The notes under the pieces were generated by a model, which had not been told where the DNA came from, made no database searches, and saw nothing but the letters and a program-made list of their open reading frames with translations. Shown here piece after piece: positions 41,193 through 49,435 of a DNA stretch of 64,000 nt; the first letter of the stretch is position 1, and every line of letters starts with the position of its first letter. Source of the DNA: Falsiroseomonas tokyonensis (GTDB lineage Bacteria; Pseudomonadota; Alphaproteobacteria; Acetobacterales; Acetobacteraceae); the NCBI RefSeq assembly GCF_019024325.1, contig NZ_JAFNJS010000006.1, positions 186,001-250,000 on the forward strand. The letters are read 5' to 3'. The position numbers were made by a program, and so were the translations under genes.

Positions 41193-42001
41193 TGGTCGGC
41201 TTCGGGAAGCAGGGGTGGCCCACTGAGGCGGAGGACATGGTCAAGGCGGGGTGGGTCGTGCCGCGCTCGCCGGGAGAGATTGCGGCCGATCTGTCCAGGC
41301 GGTTCGGCATCGCCGTGACGGAGGCCATGGTCTCTGCCAAGGCGCATCGCCTGGGCCTCAAGCCACGCAGGCGCATCGTCACCCTGAACCAGGCGCTGCT
41401 GGAGGCGAAGCTCATGCCAGGCGACTGGGATCTCCTGCGGGCGATCGAGCAAGCCGCGCGTTCGGGCCGTCCGGCGCCGACCAATCTCGAGATCTGCGGC
41501 CTCTTTGGTCTCGCCAGCGTGTCCACCGCTGCGCGGATGGTCCAGCGCCTCGAAGAAGCGCGGAAGATCGCCGTGCAGCGCGGCGCCGATCACCGCGTCA
41601 TCACGGCGGCAGACGGTTCCTGGAAGACCGCGGCGCCCCGCGGCAAGCGCATGCCCAACAGCCGGCCGGATTCGCCTCGCAGGACCGCGCCTCCAACCGT
41701 GGCGCCTTCCGCCCCTGCCGGCGCGGCGATGCCGGTGGAGGAGGTCGCGGCCTTGCTGGAGGGGCCAGCCGGCCAGCCCGGTCCCTTCGAGGAGCAAGCG
41801 CCAGCCGAGCCGAATGCGCCCAGCGCGGTCCGGCCGGCGATCCTGCTGCGGCCTGGCGTGCGGTATCGGACCTACCAATTTCCCCAGGGGCACCCCCGGA
41901 CCCCCGGCTTCCGGTTCTGCGACGCCGCTACGGTGCCCGGCCGCCCATACTGCGCGGCTTGCTGCGCCAAGGCCTACGTCGTTCGGGGGCAAGCAGCATG
42001 A
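41192..42001 (+). CDS. GcrA-like cell-cycle regulator with extra winged-helix domain
   Basis: 269 residues. The N-terminal HTH (RSPGEIAADLSRRFGIAVTE, AMVSAKAHRLGLKPRRR) has the GcrA 'IA..L....A...K.HRLGL' pattern. The middle domain, LEICGLFGLASVSTAARMVQ then RLEEARKIAVQRGADHRVI, is LexA-like winged helix. After a Pro/Ala linker the C-terminus (YQFPQGHPRTPGFRFCDAAT, VPGRPYCAACCAKAYV) matches the GcrA C-terminal domain that binds sigma-70 region 2. GcrA activates N6-methylated promoters in alphaproteobacteria. An adenine methyltransferase gene lies two genes downstream. Confidence 0.8.
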   Translation: MVGFGKQGWPTEAEDMVKAGWVVPRSPGEIAADLSRRFGIAVTEAMVSAKAHRLGLKPRRRIVTLNQALLEAKLMPGDWDLLRAIEQAARSGRPAPTNLEICGLFGLASVSTAARMVQRLEEARKIAVQRGADHRVITAADGSWKTAAPRGKRMPNSRPDSPRRTAPPTVAPSAPAGAAMPVEEVAALLEGPAGQPGPFEEQAPAEPNAPSAVRPAILLRPGVRYRTYQFPQGHPRTPGFRFCDAATVPGRPYCAACCAKAYVVRGQAA

Positions 42002-42168
42002 GTAACCGGATCTGGTTCGGCCGGCGTGCGAATCAGCGCCCCCCGGAACCAGTGGCGCCGCCGCCCGCGCGTGGCGTGCTGGTGGAGCTGCAGCCGGATG
42101 AGATGGAGGCGCTGCGCCGCTACTGGGATGAGCGCGAGGCGCGCCAGGCCGAAGGGCGCCCCGCATGA
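41998..42168 (+). CDS. Small hypothetical protein (56 residues)
   Basis: ATGA overlap with the GcrA-like gene and ATGACA overlap with the methyltransferase gene. Pro-rich N-terminus, then a helix (ELQPDEMEALRRYWDEREAR). Function unknown; it may couple translation of the neighbours. Confidence 0.5.
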   Translation: MSNRIWFGRRANQRPPEPVAPPPARGVLVELQPDEMEALRRYWDEREARQAEGRPA

Positions 42169-42695
42169 CAACCGATCTGCTCGGCAACGGCACCAAGCGC
42201 GGCATGGGTGGGCACCACAGCCACGCCAGCGACACGACCGTCTGGCTCACGCCGCCGGAGTTGCTGGCCTCGCTTGGGGCGTTCGATCTGGACCCCTGCG
42301 CCGCGCCGGAGCCGAGGCCGTGGCCGACCGCCGCGGTCCACTATGGCCTGGCAGAGAATGGCCTGATGAGGCCCTGGGCCGGGCGCGTGTGGCTTAATCC
42401 GCCGTATGGCGCCGTCGTCTCTGCGCCTTTCATGCGGCGGATGGTCGAGCACGGGCGCGGCACCGCTCTTATTTTCGCCCGCACGGAAACCGCGCTGTTC
42501 CGCGAAACCGTCTGGCGCGCCGCTTCCGCGCTGCTTTTTCTAGCTGGGCGCCTGTATTTCCACCGGCCAAACGGCGACCGCGCCGAAGCCAATGCGGGCG
42601 CTCCGAGCGTGCTGGTCGCCTACGGCGCGGAAGACGCGGCGCATCTGCGCGACTGCGGCCTGCCTGGCGCTTTTGTCCACGGATGGCGTGCATGA
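42165..42695 (+). CDS. Phage DNA N6-adenine methyltransferase
   Basis: 176 residues. The family pattern of phage N-6-adenine-methyltransferases is clear: SDTTVWLTPPELLASLGAFD, LDPCAAPEPRPWPTA, GRVWLNPPYG with the catalytic NPPY at residues 78-81, FARTETALFRETVWRAASAL, LFLAGRLYFHRP. The SAM site is provided by the LDPCA region, as in Dam-like members. The target site cannot be read. It could protect phage DNA or tune methylation-dependent host promoters, relevant next to a GcrA-like gene. Confidence 0.85.
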   Translation: MTTDLLGNGTKRGMGGHHSHASDTTVWLTPPELLASLGAFDLDPCAAPEPRPWPTAAVHYGLAENGLMRPWAGRVWLNPPYGAVVSAPFMRRMVEHGRGTALIFARTETALFRETVWRAASALLFLAGRLYFHRPNGDRAEANAGAPSVLVAYGAEDAAHLRDCGLPGAFVHGWRA

Positions 42696-43567
42696 CGAAG
42701 GATATCGTCGTGCGTCCGTCGAGCCTGACCACCTTTGCCAGCTGCCCGCGGCGCTGGGCGGCGCGGCACATGCAGGATGAAGTGCGGGCCGCCGGCTACA
42801 CGCTGGCCCAGGGCCGCGCCACGCATGTCGGCGCGCAGATCGGCACGGCGGTCCACGCGGCGGCTTCGCACACGCTGGCGGAGAAGATGCGCCGCGGCGG
42901 CGACCTGGGCACGGATGCCGATGCCGAGGAGGTCGGCATCGAGGCCTTCCGCGAGCGCGTCGCGGCCGAGGGCTGCGACTGGGACACTATCACGGGCGAC
43001 CCCGACACCGCGCAGAAGCAGATTCGCCGCATGTCGAGGGTGTGGCGGCGCTCGGAAGCCGCGGCGGGCAACCCGCTGATGACGGAGGAACGTCTGGAGG
43101 CCGAGGTGCGGCCTGGCCTGATCGCCAGCGGTCAGATGGACGCAGTAATGACGGGCGATCCTGATGCGTCGATCCGGGACACGAAAACAGGCGTCTCGCG
43201 CCGCGCGAACGCGCTGCAATACGGCACCTACGGGATGATCCTTCGCGCGCATGGGCACAACCCGGGCGAGATGATCGAGGACTACCTGCCGCGCGTGTCG
43301 ATCCGAAAGGAGCAGCCCCCCGTGGAGGCGCACTCGGTCGACATCATCGCCGCGCAGGAAGAAGCCTGGGAAGCGATCGAGGCGCTGGCCGCAACGGTGG
43401 AAGAATTCCGCCGGCGCTGCGCCGACCCCAATTCGCGGCCGCCGAACATGGCGTTTCGCGCCAACCCCGCCGATTCACTCTGCGCGGCGAGGTGGTGCCC
43501 GGCCTGGGGCACCGACTTCTGCAGAGCACACATTCAGGCGCCTCGAAGCGCGGACGAGAAACCATGA
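42692..43567 (+). CDS. RecB/Cas4-like PD-(D/E)XK exonuclease, possible Fe-S cluster
   Basis: 291 residues. Start PSSLTTFASCPRRWAARHM (C18), GTAVHAAASH (H55), SGQMDAVMTG (D150), SIRDTKTGVSR (D163, K165) and ALQYGTYGMIL (Q176): the RecB-family nuclease order H-D-DxK-Q. The C-terminus carries CAARWCPAWGTDFC (C264, C269, C277), which with C18 could hold a 4Fe-4S cluster as in Cas4 and AddB. It sits upstream of RecT and probably supplies the 5'-3' resection that RecT needs. Confidence 0.8.
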   Translation: MTKDIVVRPSSLTTFASCPRRWAARHMQDEVRAAGYTLAQGRATHVGAQIGTAVHAAASHTLAEKMRRGGDLGTDADAEEVGIEAFRERVAAEGCDWDTITGDPDTAQKQIRRMSRVWRRSEAAAGNPLMTEERLEAEVRPGLIASGQMDAVMTGDPDASIRDTKTGVSRRANALQYGTYGMILRAHGHNPGEMIEDYLPRVSIRKEQPPVEAHSVDIIAAQEEAWEAIEALAATVEEFRRRCADPNSRPPNMAFRANPADSLCAARWCPAWGTDFCRAHIQAPRSADEKP

Positions 43568-43902
43568 ACAACGAAGCGACCCAGCCCGCCGAGCCCAGCG
43601 ATGGGGGATGCGTTCTGAACGACGCGCGCGCGCAGGCCAAGCTGATCGCCCAGCAGGCCCACCACATGACATGGTCCAAGGAGGAGGCGCCGCCGGTGAC
43701 ACTTGGCTTGCATGGTGCGCTGTTCACCTTCGGCCTGGGCGAGCCGGACAACGTGCTGGTGCAGGTCGATCCGCAGAACCCGCTGAATGTGCGCGGGCTC
43801 GATGCGGATATGCTCCGCGCGCTGGCCGGCACGATGCTCGGCATTGCCGACGCGCTGGAGCCGTTCCAGCCGCCCGCCGCCGGCAAGGCGGTGGCGAAGT
43901 GA
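43564..43902 (+). CDS. Hypothetical protein in recombination operon (112 residues)
   Basis: The start overlaps the preceding stop. Helical N-terminus (AQAKLIAQQAHHMTWSKEEA), a beta-rich middle (VTLGLHGALFTFGLGEPDN, VLVQVDPQNPLNVRGLD) and a helix (MLRALAGTMLGIADAL). Phage recombination operons often have a small protein here; no family is recognised. Confidence 0.5.
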   Translation: MNNEATQPAEPSDGGCVLNDARAQAKLIAQQAHHMTWSKEEAPPVTLGLHGALFTFGLGEPDNVLVQVDPQNPLNVRGLDADMLRALAGTMLGIADALEPFQPPAAGKAVAK

Positions 43903-44138
43903 GCGGCGACCAGGAGACGGGCCGTGCCCTGGTGACGGTGGAGCAAGGCGATCTGCTCCCACCCGGGCCGCCGCCGCACGCCACGCTGATTGCGACCGAT
44001 GGCCGGAGGGTGGTGCTGCAGCGCCAGCCGGACGGATCGCTGTCCATGATCATCCACGGGCGCGAGCCGGTGGTGCTGGATCGCTTCCAGACCGCCGCCT
44101 TCGTCGCCGCCGTCGCAGCGCTGGGAGACCCCCGATGA
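43899..44138 (+). CDS. Hypothetical small protein (79 residues, GTG start)
   Basis: GTGA overlap with the preceding gene and ATGA overlap with recT. It is beta-rich (ATLIATDGRRVVLQRQPDGS, SMIIHGREPVVLDRF) with a helical end (TAAFVAAVAALGDP). A partner of RecT or of the nuclease is possible from position alone. Confidence 0.5.
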   Translation: MSGDQETGRALVTVEQGDLLPPGPPPHATLIATDGRRVVLQRQPDGSLSMIIHGREPVVLDRFQTAAFVAAVAALGDPR

Positions 44139-45295
44139 GCGAAACCCGCACCAAGCCCAGGCCCACCATGGCGCCGCCGAGCGCGGCCACCGCCGTGATG
44201 TCGCCGGAGGAGATGAGGACCGTCCTGAAGCAGACCGGCCGCGAGGCCGGTGGCTCGAAGGTCAGCAGCTTCTTCGAAGCCAACAAGGGCAAGCTGGCGC
44301 AGCTGCTGCCGGAGGCGATGAAGCCGGATCGCTTCCTGCGCATCACGCTGAACGCGCTGCGCACCACGCCGAAGCTCATGGAGTGCACCATCGAATCGCT
44401 TTTCGGCGCTTCGATCTTCTGCGCGCAGCTCGGCCTGGAGCCGAACACGCCGCAGGGGCACATCTATCTGATCCCCTTCAAGAACAACCGGAAGAACATC
44501 ACGGAGGTGCAGGTCATCATCGGCTACCAGGGCCTGATCGCCCTGGCGCGCCGCACGGGCGAGATTCAGTCCATCTCCGCGCAGGCGGTCTTCGCCAACG
44601 ACGACTTCGACATCGACTGGATGAGCCCGGAGAACAGCCGCCACAAGCCGCCGAAGCACGGAACGCCGCGGGGCGAATTCATCGGCGCCTGGGCGAAGGC
44701 GACTTTCAAGGATGGTGGCTTCGCCTTCGATTACATGCCGGCCGAGGACATCCTCAAGATCCGGGACGGCAGCCAGGGCTATCGCTCGGCGGTGCGCTTT
44801 GCGAAGCCCGGCCAAACGCCGAACACCCCATGGGCCACCAACTTCGACCAGATGGCGGTCAAGACGGCGATCCGCCGCCTGGCGAAGCGCCTGCCCATGT
44901 CCATCGAGTTCGCCGCAGCCGCCACCCTGGACGAGGCGGGCGACCGCCGTGTGAGCCAGGGCATGCACCGCGTGCTGGACCACGGCGAGTTCGACCTGTC
45001 GGCGATCGGCCAGCCCGAGGACGACGAGGACGCCGATGCAGAACCGCCGCCGCGGGTGCAGGAGCCGGAGCCGGACCAGCGGCAGCCGCGCCAGGGCCGG
45101 CAGCCTCGCCAGCCCCGCGGGCAGCAGCAGGAGGCGGATGCCCCCAGCGCCGAGACGCCGCACGACCTGGAGACGGGCGAGGTGGAGGATGGTGATGGCT
45201 TCCCCGGTGACGGTGACACGGGCGGCGATCCCGGTCCGCAGACGGATGATGGGCGAAGCGGCGGGCCGCCTCCCCGAGTGGAGTTCGGCGAGTGA
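44135..45295 (+). CDS. recT: RecT single-strand annealing recombinase
   Basis: 386 residues. Core marks: LKQTGREAGGSKVSSFFEAN, LAQLLPEAMKPDRFLRITLN, FGASIFCAQLGLEPNTPQGH, IYLIPFKNNRKNITEVQVII, GYQGLIALARRTGEIQSISA, ADDILKI-like and NTPWATNFDQMAVKTAIRRL, all conserved in RecT/Bet-type annealing proteins. The C-terminal ~90 residues are acidic/Pro/Gln-rich and disordered, longer than in E. coli RecT (269 residues), and may recruit partners such as SSB. With the adjacent Cas4-like nuclease it forms a RecET-type system. Confidence 0.92.
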   Translation: MSETRTKPRPTMAPPSAATAVMSPEEMRTVLKQTGREAGGSKVSSFFEANKGKLAQLLPEAMKPDRFLRITLNALRTTPKLMECTIESLFGASIFCAQLGLEPNTPQGHIYLIPFKNNRKNITEVQVIIGYQGLIALARRTGEIQSISAQAVFANDDFDIDWMSPENSRHKPPKHGTPRGEFIGAWAKATFKDGGFAFDYMPAEDILKIRDGSQGYRSAVRFAKPGQTPNTPWATNFDQMAVKTAIRRLAKRLPMSIEFAAAATLDEAGDRRVSQGMHRVLDHGEFDLSAIGQPEDDEDADAEPPPRVQEPEPDQRQPRQGRQPRQPRGQQQEADAPSAETPHDLETGEVEDGDGFPGDGDTGGDPGPQTDDGRSGGPPPRVEFGE

Positions 45296-45636
45296 CCGCC
45301 GCGACAAGGCTGTCCGAGGCGCTGGCCGAATGGGGCATGTGGCAGCGCCTGGACCGGATGCAGATCGAGCTCCAGCAGCGGCCCGAGCAGCAGATGATGG
45401 TGTCGTTCCGCTCTGGAACCTCTGGGCCCGATGACCGCCATCTGGAGATCCCGCGCGAGAAGCTGGTGGAGTTCATCCACGACCGGATGCGGGATCAGAA
45501 ATATCGCCTGATGCGCCTGGGCGTGGAGGGCCATTTCGAGCCGACAATTTGCCCGCCGCCGGCGGCGCCCGGCGATGAGGCTGACGCGGCGCCATGCCGC
45601 CTTCCCGACACCTGCGACGAGGAGAAGCCGCTTTGA
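45292..45636 (+). CDS. Hypothetical protein in recombination operon (114 residues, GTG start)
   Basis: GTGA overlap with recT and TTGA-type overlap with the SMC-like gene. Helical (TRLSEALAEWGMWQRLDRMQ), then a beta pair (MMVSFRSGTSGPDDRHLEIP), then REKLVEFIHDRMRDQKYRLM. Cys near the C-terminus (ICPPP, PCRLPDTCDE). Family unknown; overlaps suggest functional linkage to RecT or the ATPase. Confidence 0.5.
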   Translation: MTAATRLSEALAEWGMWQRLDRMQIELQQRPEQQMMVSFRSGTSGPDDRHLEIPREKLVEFIHDRMRDQKYRLMRLGVEGHFEPTICPPPAAPGDEADAAPCRLPDTCDEEKPL

Positions 45637-47375
45637 CCATGACCTTGAAGGTCCGCGACGTGCTGGGCGTCGTATCGGCCTCTCTGCCGTTGGAGAAAAT
45701 CACGCTGGTTGGCGGCGGCAACGGCCAGGGCAAGTCCTCGCTGCTGCAGGCCTGCGCCGCGGTGGCGCTGCGGATGCCGAAGCTGCGTGGCGCGTCCCGC
45801 AAGGCCGACTTCGCGCATGTGGTGCGCCGCGGCAGCGCCGATGGCGGCGCCGCGACCCTGTCCTGGGAGACCGGCATGCGCCGGATCTCCTGGCCGAGCG
45901 GTGATGTTCACTCCACCGGGGACGGCGACGCGCGCCACATGGGCTCGCCCCTGGGCATCGGCGCGGTTCGCTTCATGGAGCTGCCGCCCAAGGAACGCCT
46001 GTCCGTGCTGGCCGAACGCCTCGATCTGGCGCCGACGCTGGACGACATCGCGGCCTGGCTGGCGCCGAAAGATGACCGGGGCAAGCCGCTGCCGGAGGCC
46101 GAGGAGGATCGGCAGGCCCGACTGGACCTTGCGACGGCGCTGCACAGCAAGGTCGATATCTCCGGCTGGGACGCCTGCGAGAAGACGGCCCGCGAATACG
46201 CGCTGAAGCTGAAGGGGCGATGGGAAGAGGTGGCCCGGCCGGCCAACTGGGGGCCGCAGAAGGCCGCCACCTGGGTGCCGGAGGGCCTGCTGCCGGACGA
46301 GCCCTACGACCTGGCGGAGGTCGCGGCCGAGATGGACGCGGCCAAGGCCGCCTACCAGGCGGCGCTGCGGGCGGGCAGCGCCAGCGAGGCGGAGATTGCC
46401 CTCGCCCGAGAGGCTGCGGCACCCCTCGACGATCTGCTGAAGGCGGGCGAGGCCTGCCAGGCGGCGGTCCTGGCGGCGCAGGAGACGCTGACGGCGCTGG
46501 AGCAGCGGCTGAAGGACTTGCCGCGGCCGACCGATGCCCTGCCGCTGCACACCTGCCCGCACTGCGAGGCGGAGATCCGCGTCACGATCAATGCGGCGAT
46601 CGACGAGATCAGGCTGGAGAAGCCGCCGGCGGAAGCCGCCAAGAAGGCGTCGCCGGCGGAGAACGCCAAGCGGCGCACCGCCATCACCGCCGCCAGGGAC
46701 GCGATCCGTGGCGCGCAGGATGCGCTGGAGCAGGCCCGAAGGGCAGCGCAGGAGAACAGCGCGGCAGTGGCCACGGCCGAGGAGGCGAAGAAGCGGCTGG
46801 CGCGGCTGCAGGCCATGCCGAAGCAGGATCCGGAGGCGGTCGGACGGGCGCAGCTGGCCGCGACCCAGGCCGAGACCAAGCACCGCCTGGTCAGCACCAT
46901 GCTCCGCGCCCGCGAGATCTACCGGGATTGGTGCGCCCAGCAGCCGATCATCAACTGCCTCGCCTCCACCGGCGTGCGGATGACGGTGATGGAGCGCCGC
47001 ATGGGCGCCTTCAACGCCGAGCTAGCCGCGCTGTGCCAGGTGGGGCGGTTCGGCCCCGTGACCCTGACCGGCGAAGGCGAGCTTCGCTATGGCGAGTCGT
47101 CGTGGGAGCAGATGGCGGAAAGCGAGCGGTGGCGCGCCGAGCTGCTGCTGACGCTGGCCTTCGCCAAGCGAGAGGGCGCCCAGCTGGTGCTGGTCGATCG
47201 CCTCGACGTGCTCGTGCCCACCCAGCGGCCCGGCGTCTGCGAGCTGCTGATCCACATCGGCATCCCGGCCCTGGTCGCGATGTCGGCACGCAACCCCGAG
47301 GCACTGCCGAACCTGGAGGCGGCCAATTACGGCCGTCGCGCCTGGATTGAGGGCGGCGTGCTGCGGCTGCTGTGA
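45633..47375 (+). CDS. SMC/Rad50-like ATPase with zinc-hook motif
   Basis: 580 residues from a TTG with GGAG 8 bases before; the ATG at 45639 is the alternative, 14 bases from that site. Walker A VGGGNGQGKSSLLQAC (residues ~26-41), a long coiled-coil zone, CPHC at ~308-311 as zinc hook, a second coiled coil, and a C-terminal head with ELLLTLAFAKREGAQLVLVD (Walker B, VDRLDVL) and LVAMSARNPEALPNL. Phage SbcC-like proteins work with nucleases in end processing. No SbcD-like partner is adjacent, so the Cas4-like nuclease may be its partner. Confidence 0.75.
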   Translation: MTMTLKVRDVLGVVSASLPLEKITLVGGGNGQGKSSLLQACAAVALRMPKLRGASRKADFAHVVRRGSADGGAATLSWETGMRRISWPSGDVHSTGDGDARHMGSPLGIGAVRFMELPPKERLSVLAERLDLAPTLDDIAAWLAPKDDRGKPLPEAEEDRQARLDLATALHSKVDISGWDACEKTAREYALKLKGRWEEVARPANWGPQKAATWVPEGLLPDEPYDLAEVAAEMDAAKAAYQAALRAGSASEAEIALAREAAAPLDDLLKAGEACQAAVLAAQETLTALEQRLKDLPRPTDALPLHTCPHCEAEIRVTINAAIDEIRLEKPPAEAAKKASPAENAKRRTAITAARDAIRGAQDALEQARRAAQENSAAVATAEEAKKRLARLQAMPKQDPEAVGRAQLAATQAETKHRLVSTMLRAREIYRDWCAQQPIINCLASTGVRMTVMERRMGAFNAELAALCQVGRFGPVTLTGEGELRYGESSWEQMAESERWRAELLLTLAFAKREGAQLVLVDRLDVLVPTQRPGVCELLIHIGIPALVAMSARNPEALPNLEAANYGRRAWIEGGVLRLL

Positions 47376-47410
47376 CTGCCTACCCCAACTGCTGGAAGGG
47401 CCAAGGGGAC

Positions 47411-47734
47411 ATGACCAAAGACAAACTAAGCGGGGACTTCTGGGCAGGGCTCCTATCGCCTCTCATTCTTGGCGTGTTGCTTATCGCCATGTCCCCGCTG
47501 CTGATCCTGCGGGCATGGATGCTGACGCTGATGTGGGGCTGGTATTTGGTGCCGGCTTTCGGGCTGGAGCCGCTCCGCCTCATCTACGCTTTCGGCATCC
47601 TGCTGATTCTCGGCTTCCTCCGTGGCCGGCCGCCTTCTCAGAAGGACGAGAAGTTTTTGGCTGCGGCCCTCATCAGTCTGCTCGCGAGCGCGGCCATTCT
47701 GGGGATGGCGTGGATCGGCACGTTCTTCATCTGA
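47411..47734 (+). CDS. Small membrane protein (107 residues)
   Basis: The ATG at 47411 is preferred; a GTG at 47372 overlapping the upstream stop would add 13 residues. Three to four membrane segments: LSPLILGVLLIAMSPLLILR, MLTLMWGWYLVPAFGL, LIYAFGILLILGFLRG, LAAALISLLASAAILGMAWI. Function unknown; possible superinfection exclusion or envelope role. Confidence 0.55.
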   Translation: MTKDKLSGDFWAGLLSPLILGVLLIAMSPLLILRAWMLTLMWGWYLVPAFGLEPLRLIYAFGILLILGFLRGRPPSQKDEKFLAAALISLLASAAILGMAWIGTFFI

Positions 47735-47760
47735 CCACCACCACGGAAGGACCGACGACC

Positions 47761-48099
47761 ATGGCAAGACGACCGAGCGCGGGTTTTGAGCGCGCGCGCC
47801 TCGCGCCGCTGCTGAGAGGAGAAGACCTGGCCGAGATGCTGGCGCTGGCCGAGGTCGGCGTCTGCTGCGGCGGGAGCCTGCACTTCACCAAGCCGACGCA
47901 GGTGACGCTGCGGCTGATCGAACTGAAGTTGGTCGAGCGGAAGAAGCCGCCGCGCGAGGTCGACGGCGTGAAGCAGGGCATCAGCGCCAATGGCTATGTG
48001 CACCGGCTGACGAAGCTGGGCTGGCTCACGCTGCTGACCCGCGCCGAGCACGAGATGCGGCACCTGCTGCCGCCGGAGCCTGAGCCCGACCCGGAGTGA
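47761..48099 (+). CDS. Hypothetical protein, winged-helix-like (112 residues)
   Basis: GGAAGGACC precedes the ATG. ARLAPLLRGEDLAEMLALAE, then KPTQVTLRLIELKLVERKKP and GYVHRLTKLGWLTLLTRAEH read like a winged-helix fold with a late basic helix. The last residues are acidic/Pro. Regulatory role possible but not shown. Confidence 0.5.
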   Translation: MARRPSAGFERARLAPLLRGEDLAEMLALAEVGVCCGGSLHFTKPTQVTLRLIELKLVERKKPPREVDGVKQGISANGYVHRLTKLGWLTLLTRAEHEMRHLLPPEPEPDPE

Positions 48100-48132
48100 A
48101 TCCGGCGTCTGACCAACCCCCACCACCAACCT

Positions 48133-48154
48133 CTGAAAGGACCACAGGACCATG
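48133..48154 (+). repeat. Duplicated ribosome-binding leader (copies at 48133 and 48518)
   Basis: CTGAAAGGACCACAGGACCA followed by TG is identical before two consecutive genes (48133-48154 and 48518-48539), and a variant (GGAAGGACCGACGACCATG) precedes the gene at 47761. It provides AAAGGA as ribosome site and fixes the starts. It suggests local duplication of a leader cassette. Confidence 0.8.
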
Positions 48155-48496
48155 CGACACGACCAGATGATAACCGCCGGCTTTACCGTCGGCAGCTCGG
48201 CCTACATTGAGGCCGTGCGCCAGCAGGAGAAGGGTGGACTGCCGCTGATCGGCCGCACGGCTGACCGACTGCATCAGCGACTGTTGGAGATCGAAAAGCG
48301 GCTTCTGGAATTGGGCGATGAACTTGCGGGGCCGCGGCCGCCCGGCCCTCCGCCCAGCGAGAGCGCAGGTCCAGTGCCCGTCATGCGCGGCGGGGTAATC
48401 GAGCAGCTGAACGATGCGATGGCGAGCCTTGAGACGAAGGCCGACCACCTCTCGTTCGCGCTTTCCCGCATCGAGGATGCTGTCCGCGGCGCCTGA
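48152..48496 (+). CDS. Hypothetical protein (114 residues)
   Basis: The start is fixed by the AAAGGA leader. It contains ITAGFTVGSSAYIEAVRQQE and LIGRTADRLHQRLLEIEKRL, then a Pro/Ser-rich linker and a helical end (VIEQLNDAMASLETKADHLS). A coiled-coil structural or scaffold-type role is possible. Function unknown. Confidence 0.55.
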   Translation: MRHDQMITAGFTVGSSAYIEAVRQQEKGGLPLIGRTADRLHQRLLEIEKRLLELGDELAGPRPPGPPPSESAGPVPVMRGGVIEQLNDAMASLETKADHLSFALSRIEDAVRGA

Positions 48497-48536
48497 CGCC
48501 TCATCTACCCGAAACCCCTGAAAGGACCACAGGACC

Positions 48537-49271
48537 ATGGCGACGAAGAAGAACACCCCGGCCGCCGCGATGCAGGCGGCAAAGGACCACCTCGAAGGCA
48601 CCGAGCGCGAGCCGATGAGCCTCGCCGAGGCGACGGCGCTGGACCAGGAGCGGCAGGAGGAGGAGCGCCTGGCCGCCGAGGCGGCGGAGGAGGAGCGCAG
48701 GGTGCTGGCCTACCTGCGTCATCTGCCCGGCGGCGAGGAGCTGGTGGCGTCCGTCCGCTCCTTCCTGCTGGACCGCCTGCGCGACACCCAGGACGCGCGG
48801 CCGTGGAACATGCGGAGCGAGGCCGACCAGCAGCGGGTCATCAAGGCGGCGGAGGAGACCGCCCGCATGCTGGTCCGGGAGATCGTGGGCATCGTCGCGG
48901 CGAACAGCTTCCGCCATGTGGCGGGCGTGCTTGAGCAGGTGACCGCCAAGGGCGGCTTCAAGGTGGTCATCAAGGTGCCGAAGTCGGCCGAGGCCTGGGC
49001 GGATCTTGGCCCGTTCGAGGGCCGGCCGGTGACGATCGTGCTGGCCGACCCCCAGGCCTATGACGGGCACATGCCGCCGGTGAACATCCGTCGCGATGAG
49101 CCCACGCTGCCCGGCATCGTGCGCGAGGAAGACGATTCGACCGGCGAACGCGAAGACGAAACAATCTTTCCCGAATCCGGCGAATCGGAGCGGCCCTCTA
49201 CTGCGCGCGAAGCGAGCGAGGAGGAGGACCGCGCAGCGCGCGAGGCGGATTTGCAAGGCGTGGAATCGTAA
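48537..49271 (+). CDS. Hypothetical acidic helical protein (244 residues)
   Basis: Same leader as the previous gene. Charged coiled-coil N-terminal region (LAEATALDQERQEEERLAAE, AEEERRVLAYLRHLPGGEEL), then VRSFLLDRLRDTQDARPWNM and TARMLVREIVGIVAANSFRH, a beta-rich part (GGFKVVIKVPKSAEAWADLG, PFEGRPVTIVLADPQAYDG), and an acidic disordered tail. It is the last gene of the operon. I recognise no family. Confidence 0.55.
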   Translation: MATKKNTPAAAMQAAKDHLEGTEREPMSLAEATALDQERQEEERLAAEAAEEERRVLAYLRHLPGGEELVASVRSFLLDRLRDTQDARPWNMRSEADQQRVIKAAEETARMLVREIVGIVAANSFRHVAGVLEQVTAKGGFKVVIKVPKSAEAWADLGPFEGRPVTIVLADPQAYDGHMPPVNIRRDEPTLPGIVREEDDSTGEREDETIFPESGESERPSTAREASEEEDRAAREADLQGVES

Positions 49272-49346
49272 TCCAGCGGCGCGTTCGATCCATCCGAACC
49301 GGCACAGATCGTCACCCCAAGCGGGGGGGCCTCAAGCGATATCGTA

Positions 49347-49418
49347 AACGGAAGCCCGTTAACATATTTCACCGTGACACGATACGCGGCTGAGACTATA
49401 TATTGGGTTCTCACCCAA
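49347..49418 (+). promoter_or_regulatory. Lysogeny promoter with three inverted repeats
   Basis: GTGACA (49374-49379), a 17-base spacer and TATATA (49397-49402) form a good sigma-70 promoter. TTCACCGTGAC (49368-49378) overlaps the -35. AACGG-AAGC-CCGTT (49347-49360) lies just upstream. TTGGGT-TCTC-ACCCAA (49403-49418) directly follows the -10. This layout suits autoregulation by the XRE repressor encoded by the second gene. Confidence 0.7.
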
Positions 49419-49435
49419 ACCATCGGAGTTACAGG

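Noticed and set aside
40970-42250. 426-residue minus frame opposite the GcrA-like gene
   Set aside because: Arg/His/Pro-rich shadow; the plus strand encodes recognisable domains over the same bases.
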